In this document: one piece after another, positions 22,449 to 33,737 of the stretch
How the letters are laid out: the number at the start of each line of letters is the position of its first letter
Position numbering within the stretch: the first letter of the stretch is position 1
Source: Mycogone perniciosa
Taxonomy: Eukaryota; Ascomycota; Sordariomycetes; Hypocreales; Hypocreaceae
DNA: 64,000 bases
NCBI GenBank assembly: GCA_025331125.1
Contig: JAOALB010000152.1
Location: 1 to 64,000, forward strand
Direction: 5' to 3'
Notes under the pieces: generated by a model
Told to the model about the DNA's origin: nothing
Seen by the model: only the letters and a program-made list of their open reading frames with translations
Database searches by the model: none
Program-made: the position numbers and the translations under genes

Positions 22449-22489
22449 TGAAGGTTATCCGTTCGAATCGGGTGCTCCTCAATCATATC

Positions 22490-22496
22490 TTTTTTT
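22490..22496 (+). terminator. Pol III terminator of tRNA-Trp
   Basis: A run of seven T starts 9 nt after the discriminator base. Confidence 0.75.
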
Positions 22497-24339
22497 GTTA
22501 ATCTCTTTTGCCTCTTTCATTGAGCCAATTCACGTTAACGCCCCCCGCATAGTGAAATGAATTACAGGGTAGACCAGATTGACCCTTGCTAATTACGGCC
22601 TTGCCTGCTGATGAGAAAGATGTCGTCAATTGTTTTAATGGAATATATACATTGTTTTCTGGCTGACCAGTTATGCCTGCCTATTCAAAACGAGGAAGGA
22701 AGAGAGGCTCTCATTTAATCGGTCCATTCAAAATGCAGGCTGGGGAAAATCAGGAACACAGCGGCAATCCGGGGAAGTTGACGTCACATAACATTATGAA
22801 CTACCTACTTCGTAGTAGTATGTCAATATTATCTGATTACCCATGTCCATATACTACTCCTAAGTGCGAGCCTTACATGCTTTTAGATCTGGCACACGAA
22901 TTCCCCCAACACATACGGAGCACAGTGGAACTCAATTAGGAAAAAAAAACCAACTCTATTCCTATATAGGGTACCTCTAACTCCCTCACCATGGCCTTGA
23001 GAATTACAACAGCCAAGCTACTCACTTGCCTCTCCCACCCTTAAATCACTTCTCCCGTTCGCACAGTTGACAAATCTCGGAACATCTTACTCACCGATAC
23101 TGATATCAGCACTGGAGTGGGAAAATAACAGAAAATTGGCTTTGAGCAACGAGGCGGTCTCAACAAATATATGCTCCCCGAACTTTTTCTCCAACCCCGA
23201 AGCATTAGTCAGCTAAGGTGGAGGGTAGCTCAGGCTGTGTCTCGATTCCCAAACCCTTCTGAGACTGGATGCTGCCGATATTGCGCATACACAGCCCAGG
23301 AAGGGCACACACTGTGTGTCAGTACCAAGACCACGTCCAGCTGTCCATGTAATGGAGTGGAAGAATGCATATTACTTGATATCCATCGTAAATCACCTCA
23401 ACGCCGTTCCAGGATGGGCGAAAGTATCATCCCGATACACTTTTAGTAGCATCTCCGTTGGGCTGCCTTCCGCACCCTCTACAAGGCGATTGTCGCTCAG
23501 GTATATTACCTCAACCGAGTGGAGCATATTGGAGTAGACCATGATAGGGCCGTCATTCAAGAAAGAAACGAGAAATATGTCAAGGGCATGCTCTCGGCAG
23601 GAGAGTTTGTTTTAAGGGTAGGGAGGGATTTGATGTAAGGGACAGAGCCATCTATGATTGGGAGGTGTGGGTATGAGCACTCGCAAAAGTGGTCCACCGC
23701 CACGTATTCGTCGTGTGCTTCGCAAAGGGAGGTCTGAAGAGGGTAGATGAGATCTTATTGGCAGGTCATGGATCACGTCTCTGTTATGATAGGGGAAAGG
23801 CACGGTACCCATCGGATATGAGGGAAAGACGAAAGGCATCCTGTCATCAAAAGGTTTAAAGAAAATGAAGCCTCACTATCCTGATTATAGCGAGGCAGAC
23901 TGACGGATTCGGACTCAGGCATACCACATGAAATATACCCCAAAACTAGGGATTGAAAGCAAAAAACAAACAAGCAGCAGAAGAAAGTATTTGAAACCCA
24001 TTCACGCATACCTCGTGAAGTCTAGCAAAACGCCGGCCATGCAAGGTCATGATGATCGTGATACTAGTAAAGAAAATCGGCCTCGGCTTAGGGCAGGCAT
24101 GAATGTCGTGATAATAAGCCAGTCTTACCGTCCAGACCAAGACTGGAAGGATGCCACCCTCAGGTCGAATTAAGGAGAGGGAGAGTAAAACAAACGCCTA
24201 CCAATCTTGAGGTGGTTGTATGATACCGAGGGGATTGGCCTCGGAACACATGTCGACACGGGAGCGACTAGTAAAGTTTTGATGGAAGTCTGTGTGAATT
24301 TTTTGGATGTCCAGAAACAAGGGCGCCTGACATTGGTGA
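22497..24339. other. Intergenic, no gene recognised
   Basis: About 1.8 kb between the tRNA-Trp gene and the 3' end of the CCHC-protein gene. TACTTCGTAG occurs near 22807. Open frames up to 91 codons have no domain. The right part probably holds the 3' UTR of the minus-strand gene. Confidence 0.45.
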
Positions 24340-26391
24340 TTACCAGCGGCGACTTCGTTGGTTAGCTGCTTGATCTCCTTGATCTTCTTTAGACATGCTT
24401 CCAACTTACCCATATGCGGAATCTGGATTGTGTCGACGACGCCGCTTTGGCTTAGGTGGACGTTCTTGACGTTGGCGCGGATCCGCATCGCTGGAGGATC
24501 TGGGTTTGGACGGCCGTCCCAAAAGTTCAGCCTCGAGAGAGTTCAAATCGGATGATCGACTAGAAACCGATGAATTCCTCGATTCCCTGGATCTATTTGG
24601 TCTCTGATGTCGTTCTCTCGAGCGAGACGGTGGTCTTAGTTCTGGTAGTATTTGATCACACTCTTGCTGTTCTGGCGACGGTGGGTTCCGCTCTGGTCCC
24701 TGGAGCGAGTTTCGTCGAGATCCTGCATGGTTTTCCTCAGCCAAACCCCCTACATCTTCAGCAGACGGCGTGACCGTCCTAGGCTTCTTTTGGTCCCGTT
24801 CGTCCCCAAGATGATCATCGCTGCGCTTGTGCTTTTTATTTTCCTGGTCTTCGCCTGAAGGGCCATCATTCTGAGAAGAGTGCTGCTCTTTGTCAGATGA
24901 TTCTAGCGTAGGCAATGGGTCGCCGTTAGAAAGCCTCCCATCCTGCACGAATGCTGGATCAAACTTGACTAGATGCCAGTGCGCTGAGTCACGAATTGAC
25001 TTCTTAAACTCTTCGAGGTTATCGGGCTTGACAAACGCCGACTCGATGCAATCTGCACTCCATTTCCGAGGCAAAAGCACGTCTTCGCTGTACATTCCCG
25101 CAAGGGGAGCGCCGACCTCATCGGGAGCGTGAGATGTTTCAGGTTCTTTGAAAATGTTCGATTGACTCCAGCTCCATTCGTCATCACTGCTGTTTCCTGA
25201 CGCCGATTCCGCTTTCACATCTTCCTTGCCCTGAGGCTCTGTCTTCGGTTCGTTCTTGGGCTCCTGAGACTCAGTGTGCTTGTCGCTGTCAGGTTGCGGT
25301 GAGGAGGCATTTTGAGACTGGACATCTCCGGAAGCATCTTTCTTCTTCTTATCTGGAACGGGTGGTGCAGCTTTAGGGGATGGTCCAGTCATTGCTTTGG
25401 AGCGGTTATTTCCATTCTGAGACTTCTGGTTTTTCGATGACCGCTGGTGAGGATCCTGATCCTTGTGCCGATTGTCGCGATGTTTGTTGTGACGGTCATG
25501 TCTCCGTTTGTGCTTTTGGTCACGGTGGTGATGGTCATGTCTGCTCTTCGGTGGTTTTGGTGGAAGGGAGTGATGGACAGTTTGAGTTTGAGTTTGGGTT
25601 GGAGGATGGGCGAGGGGCGGAGGTTTGTGAGGAGGTACACCTGGTATCACGAATGGTGTTGGTCCTCCAGGAGGAGGATATGATGGTGTTGGTGGTGGTG
25701 GCGGCGGACCATATGAAGGGGGCTGTGGATATGGCGCGTGATAGGTAGGATGAGGTCCGTAGCCAAGTGCATCCGGTGGTCTGGCCTGAAGATATGAGGT
25801 GTACCCAGGAGGATATGGCACTGGAGCTGGCGGTCCAGGGGGGTGGCCTGTGTAACCTGGCGGTCCACCATGAGGCGGTCCATAGGATACAGGTGGCGAA
25901 TACTGTGGTGGAGGATATGCTGGTGAAGGATAGCCAGGGGGGTAATGTGCAGTTGGAGGTGGAGGTGGAGGATATTGGGGATATGGCGGCTGAAACGGCG
26001 GATTCGCCGCTGGATATGATGGTCCAGGATGTTGGTGATGCGTAGGAGGTGGTGGAAACTGCGACACACCACGACCTAGAGACGGCGGAGGCGCATACCT
26101 TGAAATGATAGGCCCCTTGTTGGATCTTCTGGAGCCCCTGTTGTTTGCTTGAGCAGCGTGGGCGGAGTTCCTCCAAGCAGCGAGGCCACTAGAGGTTATC
26201 TATGAGTTAGTCAAGGCACTGGGTAAACACAACCATCTGTGAGAATTGACTGTTCAGGGTGAACGGAGGTCTTACGCAGGAGTTTCTCGTGTTGGTTCCG
26301 GGCACGCAACTGCCCAATGACCTTTGGTACCACAGTTATAACACTGCGGTTCCTCAGGATGACTCGCATACGCAGACGTGGATTCTGACAT
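24340..26391 (-). CDS. CCHC zinc-knuckle, proline-rich and RS/K-rich protein, 635 aa
   Basis: Three exons: 26391-26276, 26188-24410 and 24352-24340. I start at ATG 26391 (MSESTSAYASHPEEPQCYNC) rather than further upstream because the zinc knuckle follows at once: C17-x2-C20-x4-H25-x4-C30. Residues about 75-200 are Pro/Gly/Tyr-rich, the next about 70 are His/Lys/Arg-rich, the middle is acidic with a WSWSQ patch, and the C-terminus is Arg/Ser-rich ending in KPKRRRRHNPDSAYGRRW. The composition suggests a nuclear RNA-binding protein linked to mRNA processing, but the exact role is unknown. The last exon adds only four codons and stop; an alternative acceptor at 24323 would give a different, longer tail. 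Confidence 0.8.
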
Positions 26392-27988
26392 TTCCCAACT
26401 TTCATGCGTTTCAAGGAAGTTTCTCGGATTGTGCGCTCGCTGGAGCACACAGTTGACGAGAGCGACTAACAACGGTTGATAACGGATACCGCGATTTATA
26501 ATAGTGCGATGGATGAAGATCAGCTAATTCGGCCAAATCCTCAGTCAGTGTATGCGGGAAAGGCGACCCGTTGCTTTAAGATGGTTTTATCAGCATCATG
26601 AGAAGTCGGAGGCCCATGAAAATGAAGCGTTCATCAAGTTCACGCTGCGAAAAGGTGAGACATACCTCTGTTGGGATAAAACGGCCTGATAGTGATAACC
26701 CCCTAGAAACCCCCATCCCCAGGCCACGTCCAGTTGTGTGAAACGTGTCTCATCCGCCAACCCGACAGTCCAGGGATCGGTGCTCTGAACAAGGAAAATG
26801 ATAATGATTCTCGCAGAGCGGCTGGCCCACCGTTGAAAGACAAACGGGATGTGAACGAGTCGCGTTGGATAGACAGTCGCCCACGTGAGGAAGTGCACGG
26901 GCCAGATGTTGTTTTGGGTGAGTTTGGGCTGCTCCCGAAGCTTAGCCGTGTGACGTGAATCTCAGGCGGGCGCTTAGAAGTAAGAACAGTGATACGGAGA
27001 ATTCGGTGAAAGAACAACAAAAACTGTAATTGAAGGTGGTTGAGTTTCAGGAATTGCAGAATAGTCATTCGAACCGAGACGCACAATAGTCATGAGCATG
27101 TGCGAACTACTTTGTACACTGTGGCTCCCAACAGAACAACAATGGTTCATCAATAATAGAGCATTATTTTGAAGTTTCAGAATCATGAGGGCCTCCCTTT
27201 TATTCGCGACAAGTACCTCTTCGTATTGGCGGTCAAGATGGACAATCGGCTTTTTCCAATTCAGCTCATCAATTCCATCGTCTCTCCGGAGAAGTGTGGC
27301 TTGTCTTGTGTGACATCTTTGCAGCCGTGGCGCCACAATCCATGTTAATAAATCAACGAACGAAATCACACAATACGGAGTACTCCATACTTCGTAGACA
27401 CTCAACGATTCTCAATCTTGGCCAAACACACATGACTCCATTATTTCCTAACTTTGAGGGAAACAGGAAATTCTAGAGACTCTTGATGGGTTATTGTTGA
27501 GTCTCGCAATTATATTCTTTACCACAGAACGTAGGCTAAAGTATGTATTATTTGCTAGGTGTTAGATACTGTGATGCCGCTAGTGGCAGAGACAACCCAC
27601 CTAAACTCCAATTTCTAATGGAGCGACTACCAGAGCTGCGGCTATCGAACAACCTTGACATGGCCATAACCAACTCCCTCACGAACAAAACTCCAACGGC
27701 CACTGTCGCCATCGCCATCGCCAGAGCCTTGCTTTCACACCGCAAGCGCTGCGTAGGCGATCAGCGTCTCGCCTAAGCGCGCCCCATGTACGAAAAAATC
27801 AAAGCCTTGTCCGTCTCTTGATCATGTTGGTGCATCTGGCCGGAACCCCTCCAATCACCACCATCGCACGCCGCAGACATCTCCCCAGTCTGCTGTTAAT
27901 GACTTGAAGTCGGCGTGCAGCAGCCTGGTACTACCGTCCGCTCATTTCAGCTTCGAAGTCCTCAAACCCGTCCGCCTTGTAGGACATC
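26392..27988. other. Intergenic between CCHC protein and Ppg1 phosphatase genes
   Basis: Divergent promoters are expected here. TACGGAGTACTCC followed by TACTTCGTAG lies at 27374-27396, a double copy of the palindromic motif. Frames up to 143 codons have no recognisable domain and no ATG-plus-intron structure that I can support. Confidence 0.45.
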
Positions 27989-29156
27989 ATGCCGAGTCTA
28001 CCAGGTGAGCAAAGCTTCCCTGGCCCCCTCCCCACCAGCCCCTCTACGATGATTCAGGAACTGACCACGGACCGTGTTTGAGACAGCGTCCGTCGACCTC
28101 GACGAGTGCATCTCTCGCCTCTATAAAAAGGAACTCCTAGCCGAGTCGGTCATCGAAGCAATATGCGCCAAGACAAAGGAGCTTCTCATGCGCGAGAGCA
28201 ATGTGGTCCACGTCAAGGCGCCGATCACCGTTGTCGGAGATATCCACGGGCAGTTTTACGACCTCATCGAAATATTCAGGATTGGCGGCTACTGCCCTGA
28301 CACGAACTATCTCTTCCTAGGTACGCTGCACCTCACCTTTCCCCATATGGGGTTCTACATGGGATATTGACCGTTGGAATACACAGGCGACTACGTTGAC
28401 CGTGGCATGTTCAGCGTGGAGACGATTTCTCTCCTTGTTTGTTTAAAACTACGATACCCCGAGCGCGTGCATTTGATTCGCGGGAACCATGAATCGCGAG
28501 GCGTCACCCAATCGTATGGGTTCTATACCGAATGCTCACGCAAATATGGTAATGCCAACGTGTGGCATTATTTCACAGACATGTTCGATTTTTTAACATT
28601 GAGCGTTGTCATTGATAACCAGATATTCTGTGTTCATGGAGGTGCGTACATATCATGTTCTTGCAAATATTGGTCAGCATTTTAACAATCATCGCTAGGC
28701 CTCTCTCCCTCAATACACTCCATCGATCAGATCAAGATAATAGACCGATTCCGGGAAATCCCCCACGAAGGGCCTATGGCTGATTTGGTTTGGTCCGACC
28801 CAGACCCCGACCGAGACGAATTCTCCCTCTCGCCGCGAGGTGCAGGCTATACCTTCGGCGCACAGGTTGTGAAGAAATTCCTGGCCGTGAACAACATGTC
28901 GCACATCCTTCGCGCCCACCAACTTTGCCAAGAGGGTTTCCAGGTCCTTTACGACGATCGACTAAGCACCGTATGGAGTGCCCCTAATTACTGCTATAGA
29001 TGCGGTAACATGGCCAGTGTATTGGAGGTTAATACCCAGGGAGAGCGGTTCTTCAATGTCTTTGCCGCGGCACCGGAGAATGACCAGCACAAGGATATGC
29101 AGCCGGGGATGGATAAGACTGCGGATGGAAATTCCTTGCCCGACTACTTCTTATAA
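27989..29156 (+). CDS. ppg1: PP2A-type Ser/Thr protein phosphatase Ppg1, 320 aa
   Basis: Four exons: 27989-28004 (only 16 nt), 28087-28320, 28387-28641 and 28699-29156, total 320 residues. The protein starts MPSLPASVDLDECISRLYKK. The binuclear metal site is intact: GDIHGQF, GDYVDRG (split by an intron after the first G), IRGNHESR and the later IFCVHGGLSPS. The order and wording, including RFREIPHEGPMADLVWSDP and WSAPNYCYRCGN, match the Ppg1/PP2A-like branch rather than PP1. The C-terminus is DYFL, the methylatable PP2A-type tail, as in yeast Ppg1. It probably acts in a STRIPAK/FAR-type complex, as known for Ppg1 homologues. Start chosen because the tiny first exon keeps frame and gives the expected N-terminus. 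Confidence 0.93.
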
Positions 29157-29547
29157 CATAACGAGATTTATGTCGAGGTTGGTGGATGCCATATTTTACT
29201 CGTATGTGTATTAGTATAACCAAACGGATATGCGGGGACATGATAAAATTGCATACCAGTACGAAGTACAGAGTACTCCGTACGGCGAGTATTGTACGTT
29301 GAGCATCGTTGCACGGCATTCGGCCTCTTCATTTCGCCCAAAATCAAATGAGTTATGTATTGTTCAAGATTTTTGCTATGTTTTCTACATCAGGAATCGC
29401 AAGCCCGGTTTCCTGTGTGTTTTTTTTGGCCTCCGATTTGTATAGATCAGGTATCCTCGTATCTCATGGCACAACAAACAGCTAAAAAGAAAGACGAATG
29501 GGAAATCTTTTCTCGGACGCCCACGCAACTCGTTGCATGCAAACTAA
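29157..29547. other. Intergenic between convergent Ppg1 and RhoGDI genes
   Basis: Both 3' ends face each other here. A double motif, TACGAAGTAC followed by TACTCCGTAC, sits at about 29259-29283. Confidence 0.5.
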
Positions 29548-30587
29548 CTACCAGTCCTTGCTAATCTCGAAGCTCCACTCAAACTCGAGGTGCTTCTTCT
29601 TATCATCGTCGACAAAGCTGGAGACAGCACTGTATGTGCCTCGGGCAAGCAGTCCGGAGGGAGCCTCTTCCTCAAGAACTAAGAGAGGAGGGGACCAAGC
29701 GTCAGTAACTTTCCGTTTTTTTTTGGTTTAACAAGGTAATATTGAATGCTTACACTTCTTGACGTGGGTAGGCTGGTTCTCGGTATTTGGCGCGTAGCTT
29801 CCCTGTTAGATAGTGTCAGTACCAATAACCTAGATTAAACCAACAGCTTCAGGTTCCACGAACAATCATTTCAGAGTCCTTGGAGACTCGGATTCCCTTG
29901 CGCTTGACAGCCTGGACGTAGTGCAGACCGCTCAGGATTTCATGCTGGACCTTGAACTGCGCGCTCATGGTGAACTTGGCACCCTCCTTAATCTTGAAGG
30001 GCTTGTCCTTGAGGGTCTTCTCGCTGCCGGCGGCGGAAAGGTCGATAGTGACGGGAGCACGGCCAGGGGAGTCCATGGTGAGGGCGATAATGATGCAGAC
30101 TCGGGGGTCGTTGGGGTCAGAAAGGTCCTTGCCGCCGCCAAGACCGAGGGACTGCTTGTATCGTTGGAGGGACTCGTCGCCAGCATCTTAACACAATTTA
30201 GTTGGTTGGTTGGTTAAAGATTGGGGATTCAAAACGTCAAGGTCGAGGGCAATCGATGGGTATGGATTGTGTAGTTGAGCTGTAGAGACCGCCGCCTCAG
30301 GGGTAGAGCTCGATCTTGGCACTTGCAAGCAAGGAACCCCCGCTTATGAAGCTCGTAACGGTTGACAACAGATAAATCTGGTCATCGAGTTTGACGAGCT
30401 TGCAAAGGTCGCCGGAAGAGCCATTGTATCTCCCTCGCAGCTTCATCTTGGTTGGGGCGGCCTGTCATGAGCTTCGAAGCAAACATCACGTACCCATCTG
30501 GTGGTACTCCGCCATGCTCTGCTTGGGCTGAGAGAGCTTGTAGCCATGAGTCTCCTCGGGCATGGTATCATCATCGTGGGAAGCCAT
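29548..30587 (-). CDS. rdi1: Rho GDP-dissociation inhibitor, 198 aa
   Basis: Four exons: 30587-30494, 30186-29864, 29802-29754 and 29678-29548, total 198 residues, the usual size. The N-terminal regulatory arm (MASHDDDTMPEETHGYKLSQ) is followed by ESLQRYKQSLGLGGGKDLSD, then the immunoglobulin-like prenyl-binding domain with VKRKGIRVSKDSEMIGSYAP, and the diagnostic end LEFEWSFEISKDW. It would extract prenylated Rho GTPases (Cdc42, Rho1) from membranes and keep them soluble in the cytosol. The first intron is 307 nt, far longer than its neighbours, and contains a 49-codon ATG frame in the sense direction. The second-intron donor GTTCGT is non-consensus. Confidence 0.93.
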
Positions 30588-32335
30588 CTTGTTTGCGGGT
30601 CGTTTTGCTGGTTCTGGGGAGAGTTGGATGAAAATCAAGACAATTCTCAGATCTTTGGAGAATCAAAAGGAGAGAGAGAGAGCACGTTGAAGTCGGTCAA
30701 GCGTTGTGAAGGGCGGATAAGTCGATGATGGATGGAGGGGCACCGCCTGGTTCTAGTGGGGTTGTGCTTGATGCATTGCCGTGATTGGACGCGGAGGCAT
30801 AGTTGCTGGATTGGGGGGGTTTAGCATCAGGGGCTTTGCAGGAGTTTCGAGATGAAGGGAAATATGAGTCCTGGAAACGGCATGAATTTATGTATTATTA
30901 ATGGATTTTTTTTTGTTTTTTGTTTTTTGTGTAGAAGATATGACATGTCTGTTGCTGAGCTTGAGCTTAGGTTAGAATTCTATGGAATAGAAAACAGTGA
31001 CTCCTGCACCAAAGGCCTGTGGGAGGTAAGCTGGCAGTGAGGCCATAGCCATCGTTTTAGGGGACAGGAGAGCAGTCTAGGACGCGTTTCCTCCTCTCTC
31101 ACGGTCCAATGTTAACTAATGACCGAGAATGGATGCCCATTAATGATCTGAGCTCGGGTTGATGCCTTACCCTATACAAGTCGGACGTCTAAATGTTCGG
31201 GACGGAACCTCGTGGGAATCTCCATGGTGAGGGAGATCGTGGGTCGGGCGGGCTCCATTGTACTAGTACTACTTCGTATGGACGAGTTAAACCAGCACTA
31301 CTATTTTTGTTTGCTGACTTGGAGCTCTTTGATTTGTCCATGTGGGCCTTGGCTGAGTGGAGATAGCCGATGGTATTGAGTGCTTCAGGTCCATGAAGCA
31401 TATCCATTTGGGTGTATTAAAACCGGCTGCTGGCACCCGATGACTGCAGGATCCAGATGGGGACTTGGCGGTTTTACTCGCTGTATGCACTCCATATGCA
31501 AGTGGTATGTAGGCACGGTACAGGCCATCTCCAGGGTTGTTTTGGATACGTTCTGCCATTCTAGGTGGGATTCGGTCTTGTGAGACAAGTTCTGTGTTCA
31601 TTAGGCTGGAGCTAGAGGAGGGACCACCCTGGACATCCCCAACATTTTGCCGGGACGAGGCAGTATTCCCCCGCGCTAGCATGGTACATTGAATATGCCT
31701 CTCCCACGCCTGAGAATAGTGTACCCGATTATCGCGCCGCGGTAGCCGCCATCCACTTCCAGTGTCTGAGCGTGTCTGACATTTCTCTGCATTACGGCTG
31801 TTCCCAAGAACGGGCGGATTACGGAGGTGCCGCTGGTCCCCCAGCTAGAGGTGCAATTTGCGCGCGACTCTGGCCTTCCCTCTCACACCCACTGAATCGC
31901 GAGCGAATCTTCTTCCATCTCACCCTTTTCTCTCATTTGCCGGCTCTCCTGGGGTGACGGATCTCGCAGGCATTCTTTCGCCTATTTTTCCATACGGCCG
32001 ATGCTGCGACGCATCTTGTGTACTCTTGGTTCAGATCGCGCCTATCATCCTTTTTTTTCTATTGGATGCATTGGTGGCTTGCTCGACTTTGACGCGCGCC
32101 TTCGCCATCTTATCCCGACCCTTGCACCCGTATGCGACCTCCTCCCACACAACTACCCAGAGCCAGAGCCAGAGCCAGAGCCAGACTGACCAAAAAACTC
32201 CCTTCTGCAGGCATCGATTGACAACTGTTGCGCGCTTCGTATCTCTCACTGCCCTCGCTCTTCTGCAGTGGGTCCCGACCGACACGCTTTGCGCCGCGAC
32301 ACCCATCACTTTTCTTTGTCCTAACCAACATCACA
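30588..32335. promoter_or_regulatory. Intergenic between divergent RhoGDI and Bqt4-like genes
   Basis: About 1.75 kb. A (AGAGCC)4 hexamer repeat lies at about 32159-32184, close enough to be in the 5' leader of the Bqt4-like gene. ACTTCGTATG occurs near 31270. No supported coding gene; frames here are short and without domains. Confidence 0.45.
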
Positions 32336-33737
32336 ATGGCTCCCGCCGCAGGAAGATCGTTGCCCTCCAAGCACAATCCGCTCCTCATCGAGGACGTCCC
32401 TCCATGTATATGAAGCCATGTATCTCCAGTTAATCAATGCGCCGAGCTAACGTCTGTTGCAGATTCGGAACTTGTCGCGCGCCGGCGTCTCGGCCAGACG
32501 AAGCTCACACCCAAGATGGTTAGCAGCGAGGAGGTCGAAGTCGGTGCCTTGGGCTTCTTCGATTACGCGCATCTTCGCGCGCCACTGCCAAAGGGCATCG
32601 TCTCTGGAATTTTCAAATCGAGCCCGAATAGCTACTTCCTGATGCGCCGAAGCTTCGACGGATACATCTCAGCGACTGGCATGTTCAAGGCTACGTTCCC
32701 TTACGCTGAGGCATCAGAGGAGGAGACTGAGCGCAAGTTCATCAAGGCAATGCCGACTACGAGCCCCGAAGAGACCGCCGGAAACATCTGGATTCCCCCG
32801 GAGGCGGCGATCGCTTTGGCAGAGGAATACAACATCGGCACTTGGATCCAGGCCCTTCTCGACCCAGCAAAGATTTCTACCACGCAACCGCCTGATTCCT
32901 CGCCCAAGAATATTACTGCACCACCCAAATTCGATCGACTCAAGGCACCTACCCTGCTTGTTCCTGCCACACCTTCAGGCCGCAGCACTCGCAGTCGCCG
33001 ATCAGCTAGCCCAACTAAATCCAGGCGTGCACCCGCGTCGCCTCGAAAGCGCACTACCAGAGCCAGGGCAGAAGCTGTTGAGGCGACTACAGTGAAGACT
33101 GAGGCGTTAAACGGCGATATTCAAGAGGAGACACACGAAGAGACCGTTTTGAAGTCGACCGAATTTGACCCCGCTGTTATTTTTGAGCCCAAGAAGGAAT
33201 CCAAGGCCAATATTCACGTTGATGAGGAGGTTTTCAATCACACCGATGACGTGGAGACGAAGCAAACTGTTACCGAAGACGAGCCGCTGTTCGCTGCTGG
33301 CCAACCGCCTAGTGCGGACGAGATTGCCCAGATGATGGCGACTGCCAAAGCCATGGTGCAAAAGCAGAAAGAAGCAGAGGGCAAATCCGAGGAACAAGAG
33401 ACAGTTGAGGAAGCTGAATCATCTTCGAAGAAGAGTAAGCGCAAAGCCGCCGATATCACAGTAGAGGATGATGAGAAGAAAACACAAGTTAAAAAGGAAG
33501 GCGAAGTTCAGGAAGAAGGTGAAGAACAAGAAGAAGAAGAGGAAGAGCCACGGGTGAAGAAGGCAAAGACAGAAGTCGAAGTACGGAAAGACAGGATACA
33601 AAAGAGGGCTTTATTCGGAATTGGCGCTACAGTTGCAGTTGGGTAAGTTGACTACATTTCACAGAGATCCGAGAAGTTGTCGAGAAGCTAACAGTTTTTT
33701 CAGAGCGCTTGTTCCATGGCTTGCAAACTTCCTGTAG
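32336..33737 (+). CDS. bqt4: Bqt4-like APSES/KilA-N protein with C-terminal membrane anchor, 427 aa
   Basis: Three exons: 32336-32405, 32463-33642 and 33704-33737, total 427 residues. Residues about 45-165 form a divergent APSES/KilA-N domain (SYFLMRRSFDGYISATGMFK; NIWIPPEAAIALAEEYNIG). A Ser/Arg/Lys-rich linker contains RSRRSASPTKSRRAPASPRK. The second half is very acidic with repeated EEE runs and basic nuclear-signal-like patches (SKKSKRKAAD). The end, ALFGIGATVAVGALVPWLAN followed by FL, is a single transmembrane anchor. This layout matches fission-yeast Bqt4, an inner-nuclear-membrane protein that tethers telomeres. The last intron falls inside the membrane segment, so missing it would lose the anchor. 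A short hexamer repeat is present in the leader. Confidence 0.88.

Larger units (their letters stand above)
22286..22481 (+). tRNA. tRNA-Trp (CCA) interrupted by two spliceosomal-type introns and one canonical intron
   Basis: Acceptor stem GGGGGGC (22286-22292) pairs with GCTCCTC (22474-22480), discriminator A 22481. D arm GCGC/GCGC around AACGGTA (22295-22309). T arm ATCCG/CGGGT around TTCGAAT (22457-22473). Between base 26 and the T arm lie 146 nt instead of about 22. Segment 22311-22362 begins GTATGT, has TGACTAAT and ends CACCTAG; segment 22387-22448 begins GTAAGT, has ATTAAC and ends GACAG. Removing both joins TCAGATTCCAG...TTTCC to TGAAGGTT, giving stem TCAG/CTGA, CCA anticodon (22370-22372) and AGGTT variable loop. 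A canonical 10-nt intron (22374-22383) whose TGGAA pairs with TTCCA of the anticodon loop remains. D arm and variable loop match eukaryotic tRNA-Trp. One A-C mismatch (31-39) is left. It could be a decayed copy, but every arm is intact. Confidence 0.7.

Noticed and set aside
23210..23280. tRNA-like box A sequence (GGGTAGCTCAGGCTG)
   Set aside because: No acceptor or anticodon stem could be formed and there is no proper B box or terminator.
25380..26176. Several 80-210-codon frames over the proline-rich region
   Set aside because: Low-complexity CCN/GGN repeats keep all frames open; only the minus frame joins the zinc knuckle and the C-terminal exons.
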